DNA of 64,000 bases from Sphingorhabdus sp. EL138 (lineage in GTDB: Bacteria; Pseudomonadota; Alphaproteobacteria; Sphingomonadales; Sphingomonadaceae). A program made the translations under genes and the position numbers. Of the stretch, positions 28,148-37,271 are shown piece after piece. Every line of letters starts with the position of its first letter. Positions within the stretch are counted from its first letter, which is position 1. The DNA is taken from NCBI RefSeq assembly GCF_945890115.1, contig NZ_CAMDCK010000001.1, positions 62,001 through 126,000 of the forward strand, given 5' to 3'. The notes below the pieces were generated by a model. The model did not search any database, had not been told where the DNA came from, and worked only from the letters and a program-made list of their open reading frames with translations.

Positions 28148-28759
28148 ATGACCAAAATAACCACTGTGGTCTTTGACGTCGGCAAAGTGCTGTTCGAATG
28201 GGATCTCAGGCATCTTTTTGCAAAGCTGATTACAGACAGGGATGAGCTGGAATATTTCGTCACAGTCATTGTGACGCCCGAATGGCATTTTCAACATGAT
28301 GCAGGTCGCGCTTTGGACGATATGGTTGCCGAGCGGATTGCTGAATTTCCAGAATATGCCGCGTGGATTGCGGCCTACGCCCCCCGTTTCAATGAGACCA
28401 TTCCAGGACCCGTCACGGGGTCACTGGAGATCGTGCAGGAACTCGCCGAACGCGACGTTCCGTTATTTGCGATAACCAATTTCGGCGCTGAGTTTTGGGA
28501 TATGTTTCGCCCCACCCAGCCGATATTCGACCGTTTTCAGGACATAATCGTGTCGGGAGTCGAAAAATTGGTGAAGCCTGACCCTGCGATCTATGCGCTG
28601 GCATTACAGCGCTTCGGGCTCAAGTCGGGCGAAGCGATTTTTATCGACGATAATCATGACAATGTCGTCAGCGCGCGCAAAAACGGTTTTGCTGCGCATC
28701 ATTTTACAGATGCCGAGTCACTTCGTCGTGAATTGGTTGCCCTGGAGTTATTACTGTAG
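28148..28759 (+). CDS. HAD family (HAD-IA) hydrolase
   Basis: VFDVGKVLFEWD motif I; AITNFGAEFW; GEAIFIDDNHDNV motif IV. Confidence 0.85.
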   Translation: MTKITTVVFDVGKVLFEWDLRHLFAKLITDRDELEYFVTVIVTPEWHFQHDAGRALDDMVAERIAEFPEYAAWIAAYAPRFNETIPGPVTGSLEIVQELAERDVPLFAITNFGAEFWDMFRPTQPIFDRFQDIIVSGVEKLVKPDPAIYALALQRFGLKSGEAIFIDDNHDNVVSARKNGFAAHHFTDAESLRRELVALELLL

Positions 28760-28766
28760 TTTTTTG

Positions 28767-28832
28767 CACGCAGAGGCGCGGAGGATGTAGAGTAGAGTCA
28801 TCAAATCTCCGCGCCCTCTGCGCCTCTGCGTG
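28767..28832. repeat. Inverted repeat CACGCAGAGGCGCGGAG / CTCCGCGCCCTCTGCGCCTCTGCGTG
   Basis: Arms at 28767-28783 and 28807-28832; right arm carries an extra 9 nt. Confidence 0.75.
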
Positions 28833-28923
28833 ACCCAAAAAACATCAGCGCAAGCCCTTCCATTCATGGCGCGTCTGTGCTTTAGCAATATAGAAATCTC
28901 GCTTTGCAAGGACGTAATCTCCC

Positions 28924-30132
28924 ATGAATATCCATGAATATCAGGCCAAAGAACTGCTCGCAAAATTCGGTGTCGCTGTGCCCGCCGGTATCGCGGCATT
29001 GAGCGTAGAAGAGGCCGTTGCCGCCGCGAAGCAGCTTCCCGGCCCTCTTTACGTCGTAAAGTCGCAAATTCACGCTGGTGGACGCGGCAAGGGCAAGTTC
29101 AAGGAACTGGGTCCCGATGCGAAGGGCGGCGTCCGTCTGGCCTTTAATCTGGATGAGGTTGAGGCCCATGCAAAAGACATGTTGGGCAACACGCTAGTAA
29201 CGATCCAGACCGGCCCCGAAGGCAAGCAAGTCAACCGCCTATACATCACCGATGGCGCTGATATTAAGCAGGAATTCTACCTCGCTTTGCTCGTCGACCG
29301 TGCAACCAGCCGTATCGCGGTTGTGGCGTCCACCGAAGGCGGCATGAATATCGAAGACGTGGCACATGACAGCCCCGAGAAGATCCACACCATCGTCATC
29401 GACCCCGCCACTGGTCTTCAGCCCCATCATGGCCGCAGCGTGGCCAAGGCGCTTGGCCTGACTGGTGACTTGGCCAAGCAAGCGCAGACTGTGCTTGCCG
29501 GTCTCTACAGTGCGTTCATTGGTACCGATGCGGAACAGATCGAAATCAACCCGTTGGCGGTTTGCGAAGGCAAGAATGGCGACGCGCTTTTGGTGCTTGA
29601 TGCCAAAGTCAGTTTTGACGGCAATGCGATGTTCCGGCACAAGGACCTCGCCGAACTGCGCGATTTGACCGAGGAAGACCCTGCAGAGGTTGAAGCATCG
29701 GAATATGATCTGGCCTATATTAAACTCGACGGCAATATCGGCTGCATGGTCAATGGCGCGGGCCTTGCCATGGCAACGATGGACATCATCAAGCTGAACG
29801 GTGAATTTCCTGCCAACTTCTTGGACGTCGGCGGCGGCGCATCGAAGGAAAAGGTCACGGCCGCGTTCAAGATCATATTGAAGGACCCTGCCGTAAAGGG
29901 AATCCTCGTGAACATTTTCGGTGGCATCATGAAATGCGACATCATCGCCGATGGTATTGTTGCTGCGGCCAAGGAAGTGAACCTGTCGGTGCCGCTCGTG
30001 GTGCGCCTGGAAGGCACCAATGTGCAGCAGGGCAAGGACATCCTCGCCAATAGCGGCCTGCCCATCGTGTCCGCCAATGACTTGGGCGATGCAGCGGAGA
30101 AAATTGTCGCGGAGGTGCGCAAGGCAGCTTAG
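28924..30132 (+). CDS. sucC: Succinate--CoA ligase (ADP-forming) subunit beta
   Basis: [51 protein letters not shown]. Confidence 0.98.
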   Translation: MNIHEYQAKELLAKFGVAVPAGIAALSVEEAVAAAKQLPGPLYVVKSQIHAGGRGKGKFKELGPDAKGGVRLAFNLDEVEAHAKDMLGNTLVTIQTGPEGKQVNRLYITDGADIKQEFYLALLVDRATSRIAVVASTEGGMNIEDVAHDSPEKIHTIVIDPATGLQPHHGRSVAKALGLTGDLAKQAQTVLAGLYSAFIGTDAEQIEINPLAVCEGKNGDALLVLDAKVSFDGNAMFRHKDLAELRDLTEEDPAEVEASEYDLAYIKLDGNIGCMVNGAGLAMATMDIIKLNGEFPANFLDVGGGASKEKVTAAFKIILKDPAVKGILVNIFGGIMKCDIIADGIVAAAKEVNLSVPLVVRLEGTNVQQGKDILANSGLPIVSANDLGDAAEKIVAEVRKAA

Positions 30133-30136
30133 CGCA

Positions 30137-30865
30137 TTGGCCGATAACACCGCACCGAACGTCTATCGCTCCGGTTTTTTTCAGCGTCAGAATTCGACAT
30201 CTGCACGGTCCGCCAGCCGGATCGTGCCATTTATCACAGATCTGATCGCGCCGAAATCGGTGCTTGACGTCGGGTGCGGTTCGGGCGCGTGGTCACGGGC
30301 ATTTCTTGAAAACGATGTGCCGTCCTTGCGCGCCATCGACGGTGACTATGCCCGTTCATCCTTGCTGATCGATGACGCGCATTTTACGTCGGTTAATCTC
30401 GCCAATTTTGACGGCAACCTTGGCACGTTTGATCTCGTCGCCTGCATTGAAGTAGCGGAGCATTTGGATGTAGATCGCGCGGCTGGCTTCGTGCAGTTGC
30501 TTTGCAAGCATAGCCCAGCGGTCTTGTTTTCTGCGGCAACACCGGGTCAGGGCGGCACGCATCATGTTAACGAGCAGCCCTTGTCCTATTGGACCGAGCA
30601 TTTTGCGCAGTGCGGTTATCGCCTTTTCGACATTATCCGTCCGGTATTTTGGTACGACGACACGGTGCAGTGGTGGCATCGGCAGAATATGGTCATTTTT
30701 GCTAATGAAAATAATGCAGGCCTGATAGATATTTTTGAACAAAAGCACACTGTTACTCCGGCATTGATTGATGTAATTCACCCCGATGCGTTCATAGCCA
30801 AAACAGTGTTATCGGCGGTTGTGGACAATGCGCTAAATCGCGTCCGTCGCCGCTTTGGCGCTTGA
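30137..30865 (+). CDS. Class I SAM-dependent methyltransferase
   Basis: VLDVGCGSGAWSRAF motif I, FDLVACIEVAEHLD; TTG start at 30137 placed just after sucC. Confidence 0.75.
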   Translation: MADNTAPNVYRSGFFQRQNSTSARSASRIVPFITDLIAPKSVLDVGCGSGAWSRAFLENDVPSLRAIDGDYARSSLLIDDAHFTSVNLANFDGNLGTFDLVACIEVAEHLDVDRAAGFVQLLCKHSPAVLFSAATPGQGGTHHVNEQPLSYWTEHFAQCGYRLFDIIRPVFWYDDTVQWWHRQNMVIFANENNAGLIDIFEQKHTVTPALIDVIHPDAFIAKTVLSAVVDNALNRVRRRFGA

Positions 30866-30949
30866 CGTTCACGTAAACGTTAAGCATATGCGCATCATAT
30901 TAAGCAGGTATCCAATTGTCTTTTTGAGTCGGTATGGAAGGATGAGCAC

Positions 30950-31696
30950 ATGAAGATCATCGTCCCCGTGAAGCGGGTCATCGATTATAACGTAAAGCCT
31001 CGGGTTAAGCCTGATGGTTCGGGTGTAGATTTGGCGAATGTCAAAATGAGCATGAACCCGTTTGACGAGATTGCGGTCGAAGAAGCGCTGCGTTTGCGGG
31101 AAAAGGGCGTTGCGACCGAGGTTATCGCGGTGTCGATTGGGCCGGACAAGGCGCAAGAAACATTGCGCACGGCCTTGGCCATGGGCGCGGATCGCGCAAT
31201 CTTGGTCGTCGCTGAAGATGTTGAGCCTTTGGGCGTTGCCAAGATCCTTGCAAAGATCATGGACGAAGAACAGCCCGGCCTTGTCATATTGGGCAAACAA
31301 GCGATTGACGATGATAGCAACCAGACAGGGCAAATGCTCGCTGCGTTGACCGGTCGTCCGCAGGGCACCTTTGCCAACACTGTGAACGTATCGGGCGACG
31401 ACGTGCATGTCGCACGCGAAGTCGATGGCGGTTTGCAGACTGTGGCGTTGAAGATGCCAGCGATCATCACGACGGATTTGCGTTTGAACGAACCACGTTA
31501 TGCGTCGCTGCCCAACATCATGAAGGCAAAGTCCAAGCCACTCGCGCAGAAAACACCCGCCGATTATGGCGTCGATGTTAGCCCACGCCTTAAGACGTTG
31601 AAGGTAATCGAGCCACCTGTGCGCAGCGCCGGTATCAAGGTTGCCGACGTCGATGCGTTAGTTGCAAAGCTTAAGGAAATGGGAGTGGCCGCATGA
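30950..31696 (+). CDS. etfB: Electron transfer flavoprotein subunit beta
   Basis: [49 protein letters not shown]. Confidence 0.97.
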   Translation: MKIIVPVKRVIDYNVKPRVKPDGSGVDLANVKMSMNPFDEIAVEEALRLREKGVATEVIAVSIGPDKAQETLRTALAMGADRAILVVAEDVEPLGVAKILAKIMDEEQPGLVILGKQAIDDDSNQTGQMLAALTGRPQGTFANTVNVSGDDVHVAREVDGGLQTVALKMPAIITTDLRLNEPRYASLPNIMKAKSKPLAQKTPADYGVDVSPRLKTLKVIEPPVRSAGIKVADVDALVAKLKEMGVAA

Positions 31697-32622
31697 AGAC
31701 CCTCGTTTATGCCGAACATGACAATGCATCGTTGAAGGATGCAACATTGGCCGTCGTCACCGCTGCATCGCAGATTGGCGAAGTGCATATCCTCGTTGCA
31801 GGCTCTGGCTGCGGCGCGGTTGCCGAAGCGGCTGCCAAGATTGCGGGTGTGACCACCGTGCATGTTGCCGATGACGCAGCTTATGCACAACAGCTTGCAG
31901 AAAATGTCGCACCACTGGTGGCATCATTGATGGCAAGCCATGACGCGTTTCTGGCGCCCGCCACATCGAATGGTAAGAACATCGCACCGCGCGTTGCGGC
32001 TTTGTTGGATGTCATGCAAATCTCGGACATCCTCAGCGTTGAGAGCGCGGACACGTTCACGCGCCCCATCTATGCCGGTAACGCGATTGCCACGGTGCAA
32101 TCGTCCGATGCCAAGAAGGTTATCACCGTGCGCGGCACAGCCTTTGCCAAGGCAGAAGAAAGCGGCGGTTCGGCAACGATCGCAGCGGTCGCAAGTAGCG
32201 GCGATGCAGGCACGTCGACGTTCATCTCGGCAGAGATTGCCAAGCAAGAACGCCCCGAACTCACCTCGGCCAAGATCATCGTCTCGGGCGGCCGTGCGTT
32301 GAAGGATGCGGACACCTTTGCCGCCACCATCCTGCCCTTGGCCGACAAACTTGGCGCAGGCGTTGGTGCAAGCCGCGCTGCCGTGGACGCCGGCTTTGTG
32401 CCCAATGACTATCAGGTCGGCCAGACGGGTAAGATCGTCGCGCCAGAAGTATATGTCGCGGTTGGCATTTCGGGTGCGATCCAGCATTTGGCCGGCATGA
32501 AGGATTCCAAGGTCATCATCGCGATCAACAAGGACGAAGACGCCCCGATATTCCAAGTTGCGGATATCGGTCTTGTCGGCGACCTGTTTACCGTCGTGCC
32601 GGAGCTGGTCGGGAAGCTCTAA
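31693..32622 (+). CDS. etfA: Electron transfer flavoprotein subunit alpha
   Basis: [18 protein letters not shown] and [50 protein letters not shown] overlap with etfB. Confidence 0.97.
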   Translation: MKTLVYAEHDNASLKDATLAVVTAASQIGEVHILVAGSGCGAVAEAAAKIAGVTTVHVADDAAYAQQLAENVAPLVASLMASHDAFLAPATSNGKNIAPRVAALLDVMQISDILSVESADTFTRPIYAGNAIATVQSSDAKKVITVRGTAFAKAEESGGSATIAAVASSGDAGTSTFISAEIAKQERPELTSAKIIVSGGRALKDADTFAATILPLADKLGAGVGASRAAVDAGFVPNDYQVGQTGKIVAPEVYVAVGISGAIQHLAGMKDSKVIIAINKDEDAPIFQVADIGLVGDLFTVVPELVGKL

Positions 32623-32648
32623 TAGCTTGCAATAAAATGTAAATCTTT

Positions 32649-32677
32649 AAGGGTGGGCAGAAATGTCCGCCCTTTTT
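32649..32677 (+). terminator. Intrinsic terminator after etfBA
   Basis: AAGGGTGGGCA-GAAA-TGTCCGCCCTTTTTG. Confidence 0.75.
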
Positions 32678-32716
32678 GCTTGTGGCGACGTGCCTGTGCT
32701 GTCTAACTTGCTGATT

Positions 32717-33613
32717 ATGGCAAAATCATTCGTCGCATCGCTCATATGTGTCGCCCTCGCCACGCCCGCGGCCGCTGCAGCACCTGCGCCGTTGATTTTG
32801 AAGCCCTCGTCAAAATGGCAGGTAAACTACGCCGAACAACAATGCCGCCTCGCACGACAGTTTGGCGAAGGTAAGCAAACGGTCCTTTTGTTCATGGACC
32901 GCTATGGACCCGGCGGAGCCTTTCAGCTGACTATTGCGGGTAAGCCAGTCAAAACGTTTGCTGACAAAGGTGAAGCGGCGATCCAGTTTGGACCAAATGA
33001 GGCAGAACAGCAGCTGCAGTTCCTAAACGGTAATCTCGGTGAGCAACCAGCAATGGTGTTTGCAAGCAGCGCTCGTATTGCTCCACTGCGCGGGGCAGAA
33101 TTGTCGCAAGCGAAAGATGAGCAGGGCAATTTAGATCGACCTGTTCCCCCCATCAGCGCCGATCGGGAACAAGCTGTTAAATTCTTGCGCGTTGGTAAGC
33201 CGCTCCGCCAACAGGTGATTCTCGAAACGGGTTCGATGGGTGCACCGTTTGCGGCGCTCGACAAGTGCATAACCGATCTGATGACTACATGGGGCATCGA
33301 TGTCGAAAAGCACATGGCCCTCAGTCAATCGGCACGGCCCACGCAGTCACCGACGGAATGGGTCAAGTCGTCCGACTATCCCATTGCAATGCTGTCTGCA
33401 GGACAACCAGCTTTAGTAAATTTTAGGCTTATCATTGGCACTGATGGAGTGCCCACAAACTGCCACATCCAGGCAACAACTCGCCCGAAAGAATTTGACA
33501 ATGCTGTTTGCAAATCTGTCATGAAACGTGCCCGCTTCTCTCCAGCTTTGGACGCCATGGGACAACCCGTTGCAACATATTACCAAAACAGAGTTCGATT
33601 CCAGATTCCTTAG
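32717..33613 (+). CDS. Secreted protein with TonB C-terminal-like domain
   Basis: Signal peptide MAKSFVASLICVALATPAAAA; C-terminus LVNFRLIIGTDGVPTNCHIQATTRPKEFDNAVCKSVMKRARFSPALDAMGQPVATYYQNRVRF fits the TonB_C pattern. Confidence 0.65.
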   Translation: MAKSFVASLICVALATPAAAAAPAPLILKPSSKWQVNYAEQQCRLARQFGEGKQTVLLFMDRYGPGGAFQLTIAGKPVKTFADKGEAAIQFGPNEAEQQLQFLNGNLGEQPAMVFASSARIAPLRGAELSQAKDEQGNLDRPVPPISADREQAVKFLRVGKPLRQQVILETGSMGAPFAALDKCITDLMTTWGIDVEKHMALSQSARPTQSPTEWVKSSDYPIAMLSAGQPALVNFRLIIGTDGVPTNCHIQATTRPKEFDNAVCKSVMKRARFSPALDAMGQPVATYYQNRVRFQIP

Positions 33614-33762
33614 ATAGCTTCAAAACCCGCTTGGAAGACTACCCAAATTGCCGCCCAAATTATCGACGGCATCGCAGCCTTCGGTCATGATGACAGTTGG
33701 CAATCCGTCTCCGGAGACCTAACCGAAGACAAGCGAACCACCTGACTCCGCAAACATCTTGG

Positions 33763-35082
33763 CTAAGGCAGCAAGTCCGCTGGCACGGTGGGCTCGCTCA
33801 ATATTTTCTCCATCCGGCGCCAGCGTTCGGTCGTATCTGGATTGCCGCGTTCGATATAGTCGCGGACCAGATCTTTGCCCCAGCCATAGTTGATCACATA
33901 GCTGCGATAATGGTCGGTGAACTTGATCGATTGTTCCGCGCGGGCGGGCGAGAGCAACAGATATTTCTGCGTTAACGCGAGCGCCTGCGCACGTGTGACA
34001 GCGCCATCGAGATACATTTCCGCGATGGTCAGGCGCGCGCCCGAGAGCGCTTCGGTCATTTGCTGCATTTGCCAGAAGGCGTCTGCCGATTTGGGGTCAA
34101 GGCCAGCCATCGGGTACAGAATATCGCGTTCAAATGCCAAGCGTTCCGCCGCAGGAAAGGCGAGATCAATGCCATAATTGGCGCTACCTTCGGATACAAC
34201 GCTCGTTGGGCTGTAGAGTGGATTAACTTCATATTCCTTCCACCCATTTTTGCGCGCCATTTGTTCTTCGGCCATCAGGTTCAGCACATGGTGACCGGGA
34301 TAGCCTTCATGGCAGCCCAAATCGACCGCGCGGCTGATGCGGATAGGAAGGTCGGTATTGATCTGGATCAGGCTTTTATAATTGCCCTTATAATAGTTAT
34401 AACCTGACCAAGGCTTGCCCGTGACAAACTCCATCACGAATGTCTCGCCCGCTGGCAAATTCATATATTGCGCCGTGCGGCGCTTACATTCGGCAATGGC
34501 TGCATCGAAAACGGGCTGCAGCCGGTCTTTGGGAATGACATAACGCTCATTAAAGGAATCGACCCTTGCGGCGAGTGGACCATCGCCGGGAATCAGCGTT
34601 TCAAGATTGGCCAATATGGCGTCATAATGTGCCAGAGGCTTCAAGTCCGGTACCGTCGCAAACTGACCTTGTGCTTCATCATTGAACGCAAATTTTCGTC
34701 CCTGAAGCATCTGCAACCGTGTATCAGCGGCGACCAGCGTGCCACGTAGCGCAACCGCGCGGCGGCGGTCCGAGCCGGCACGTAAGGATGGCAAAGCCGC
34801 ATCAATAGCAGCCGTCAGCGCGCGGGCTTCGGCAATCAATTGTGCCAATGATCGCGGATTTGCCTTCGCTGCGTCTTGCAACGCGGGCGGGCCATAATAT
34901 GCATCAACATATTCCGCTTCATGGGTACCTGCCTCAAGCGTCAACCGAATATAGGCATCAGAGATAGCAGCAATCGACATCGCCGGTGCAGCGACATTTG
35001 CAGGGGCGGGGGCCGCTGGCGCAACTGTGGCGCAACCCGATGCAAGCAAAGCGAGCGGAAGGATGATGTGGTTAAGATTCAT
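33763..35082 (-). CDS. DUF885 family lipoprotein (putative metallopeptidase fold)
   Basis: Lipobox LALLASGCA; HEGYPGHHVLN zinc motif typical of DUF885. Confidence 0.85.
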   Translation of the reverse strand: MNLNHIILPLALLASGCATVAPAAPAPANVAAPAMSIAAISDAYIRLTLEAGTHEAEYVDAYYGPPALQDAAKANPRSLAQLIAEARALTAAIDAALPSLRAGSDRRRAVALRGTLVAADTRLQMLQGRKFAFNDEAQGQFATVPDLKPLAHYDAILANLETLIPGDGPLAARVDSFNERYVIPKDRLQPVFDAAIAECKRRTAQYMNLPAGETFVMEFVTGKPWSGYNYYKGNYKSLIQINTDLPIRISRAVDLGCHEGYPGHHVLNLMAEEQMARKNGWKEYEVNPLYSPTSVVSEGSANYGIDLAFPAAERLAFERDILYPMAGLDPKSADAFWQMQQMTEALSGARLTIAEMYLDGAVTRAQALALTQKYLLLSPARAEQSIKFTDHYRSYVINYGWGKDLVRDYIERGNPDTTERWRRMEKILSEPTVPADLLP

Positions 35083-36305
35083 ATGGTGCTTTCAGATGCA
35101 ATTTTTTGCGGTGCGGCAAAACGCAGGATTAGATATCCAATTATCGCGGACAGCATAGACCCCATCAAAACCCCAATTTTGACATCATCCACCTGATCAG
35201 GATCCGTGAAGGCAAGGCCGCCGATAAACAAGCTCATCGTAAAGCCGATACCGCACAGCAAGGCTACACCATAGACTTGCAGCCAGCTTGCCTTTGACGG
35301 ACGCGCAGCAATGCCAAGTTTGACCGCGATCCAGACGCTGGTAAATATTCCAAGCTGCTTGCCCAAAAACAGGCCCATAGCGATACCAAGCGGCAGCGGT
35401 GCAGCCAATGCAGCAAGGCTGATCCCCGCCAACGAAACACCTGCATTGGCGAACCCAAAAATTGGTACGATAAGGAAGGCAACTGGCTTTACCAGCGCGT
35501 GTTCAAGCCGGTGGAGTGCCGAATCTTCCGCGTCAGGTGCGGCGAGCGTTCGGCGGAAGGGAATGGCAAATGCCGCCATCACGCCCGCAATGGTGGCATG
35601 CACGCCGGATAATAATGTCGCATACCATAAAAGGACCGCGAGGATGAGATATGGCCAAAGGGCATTTACCCGAAAACGGTTCAGCAGCATCATTGCGACC
35701 CAAATGCCGCCCGCAGCAGCCAACGCGACGATGTTCAACTCGGCTGTATAAAATAAAGCGATGATCGCCACCGCACCCATGTCGTCCACAATGGCAACGG
35801 TCGTCAGGAACAGTTTCAGCGAAGCAGGCGCCCGACTGCCCAAAAGCGCAAGCACGCCAATGGCAAAGGCAATGTCGGTAGCAGCCGGTATAGCCCAGCC
35901 ACGCTGCAATGCAGGATCGCCACCCGCGACCGCAAGATACACAATCGCCGGAACAACCATCCCCGCCGCAGCGGCAAGCGTTGGAAGCGTGCGGTCGGCC
36001 CAAGTGGACAAATGCCCATCGACAAATTCGCGCTTAATCTCCAGCCCGACGAGCAAAAAGAAAATCGCCATCAGACCGTCATTTATCCAAAGATGGACGG
36101 TCATCGGGCCAAGCTTTGGTGTTAACTCCGGCCCGATTACCCAATGTAGAAAATGATTATAGTTTTCAGCAATTGCCGAATTGGCAATAATCATGGCCAA
36201 TGCGGCGGCCGCCATTAGCAAAATACCGCCCGCGGCTTCACTCGATAAAAATGCTCGCAAAGCAGAATTTTTGGCGGGTTGTTTTGCAGTTCCAATCATC
36301 GCCAA
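35079..36305 (-). CDS. nhaA: Na+/H+ antiporter NhaA
   Basis: MAIFFLLVGLEIKREFVDG; GWAIPAATDIAFAIGVLALLG; TIVDDMGAVAIIALFY. Confidence 0.97.
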   Translation of the reverse strand: MAMIGTAKQPAKNSALRAFLSSEAAGGILLMAAAALAMIIANSAIAENYNHFLHWVIGPELTPKLGPMTVHLWINDGLMAIFFLLVGLEIKREFVDGHLSTWADRTLPTLAAAAGMVVPAIVYLAVAGGDPALQRGWAIPAATDIAFAIGVLALLGSRAPASLKLFLTTVAIVDDMGAVAIIALFYTAELNIVALAAAGGIWVAMMLLNRFRVNALWPYLILAVLLWYATLLSGVHATIAGVMAAFAIPFRRTLAAPDAEDSALHRLEHALVKPVAFLIVPIFGFANAGVSLAGISLAALAAPLPLGIAMGLFLGKQLGIFTSVWIAVKLGIAARPSKASWLQVYGVALLCGIGFTMSLFIGGLAFTDPDQVDDVKIGVLMGSMLSAIIGYLILRFAAPQKIASESTI

Positions 36306-36415
36306 TCCTTATGGCGACTCGCCTCAACGATAGCAAGTGAAGGCAAAAAATAGAGCAATTGCCTTGCCTTAACTGCTTATCTCGGTTTATAACCTTCGTT
36401 AAGGGGGCTGGGGCC

Positions 36416-36934
36416 ATGGCCGAAATAATGTCCAAAAAGTCTTTTGTCGAAGAAAGCATTTCGATGAGCGCACAGTCGCCTCTTCACTTGACCGAAGGTC
36501 AAAAGGCGTGCCTCCGGCTGGTAGCGCAGCTTCACACTTCTAAGGAAATAGGCCGGACATTGGGCATATCGCCATTCACTGTTGATCAACGGCTTGACGC
36601 GGCAAGGCGCAAATTAAATGCCGCCACTCGCATAGACGCTGCCAAGATATTCGACGCAATGGAACGCAACGATATATACGAGCCATTCGTATACGAAACG
36701 TCGATGCTTGAATCCACCGACGATGCCGTTAGCCAAAACGCTCTTCCCGACGGACTGGGACGGAGATTTGCGAAAATAATTTCGTTCATTTCCGTGCCGC
36801 CCATCGGGGGGGAGAGACATGAATTATCCAAAAGGAAAATTCTGGTTCTTGCGCTGAATTTGGCATTTTTCAGCACGTTGGTGATGGCTTTTGTTGTTGT
36901 GGTTTTAACGGGTACGTTTCGACTGTTTCAATAA
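36416..36934 (+). CDS. LuxR-type HTH protein with C-terminal transmembrane segment
   Basis: LTEGQKACLRLVAQLHTSKEIGRTLGISPFTVDQRLDAARRKLNAATR (GerE/LuxR HTH) and C-terminal ILVLALNLAFFSTLVMAFVVVVLTGTF. Confidence 0.8.
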   Translation: MAEIMSKKSFVEESISMSAQSPLHLTEGQKACLRLVAQLHTSKEIGRTLGISPFTVDQRLDAARRKLNAATRIDAAKIFDAMERNDIYEPFVYETSMLESTDDAVSQNALPDGLGRRFAKIISFISVPPIGGERHELSKRKILVLALNLAFFSTLVMAFVVVVLTGTFRLFQ

Positions 36935-36983
36935 CCTGTTCCCTCGTCGGCTGAAAATGCCTTGAACATGAGGAAACTTCGAC

Positions 36984-37247
36984 ATGGTACATATTGAGCA
37001 TGAAACAGCCAAGCAATTGGCATTGGACATTACCTCCACACATCTCGCCATTGATAAGGCTCTGGCTGACCTCGCCACACTTACATATTCCGTTATTGAC
37101 GCGTGCCGTCATTCGGATGCGTCCTTGGCGCAATCACAGGCGGCCATTGAAGGCGTAGCGAATGGCCTCACAAAAATGGTCGATGCGCGCAAAGGGTTTA
37201 TGCATGCCCACCGCAAGATTGCCCATCGCCACAGCAAGAAAAATTAA
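36984..37247 (+). CDS. Small uncharacterised helical protein downstream of the LuxR-HTH/TM gene
   Basis: Start codon 50 nt after the preceding stop; 87 aa, Ala/His-rich, predicted helical. Confidence 0.6.
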   Translation: MVHIEHETAKQLALDITSTHLAIDKALADLATLTYSVIDACRHSDASLAQSQAAIEGVANGLTKMVDARKGFMHAHRKIAHRHSKKN

Positions 37248-37271
37248 CCGTATTTTGAAACTGTTCATTTG

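Noticed and set aside
29239-30150. 303-aa minus-strand ORF opposite sucC
   Set aside because: Shadow ORF of the sucC coding sequence; no ribosome binding site or family signal.
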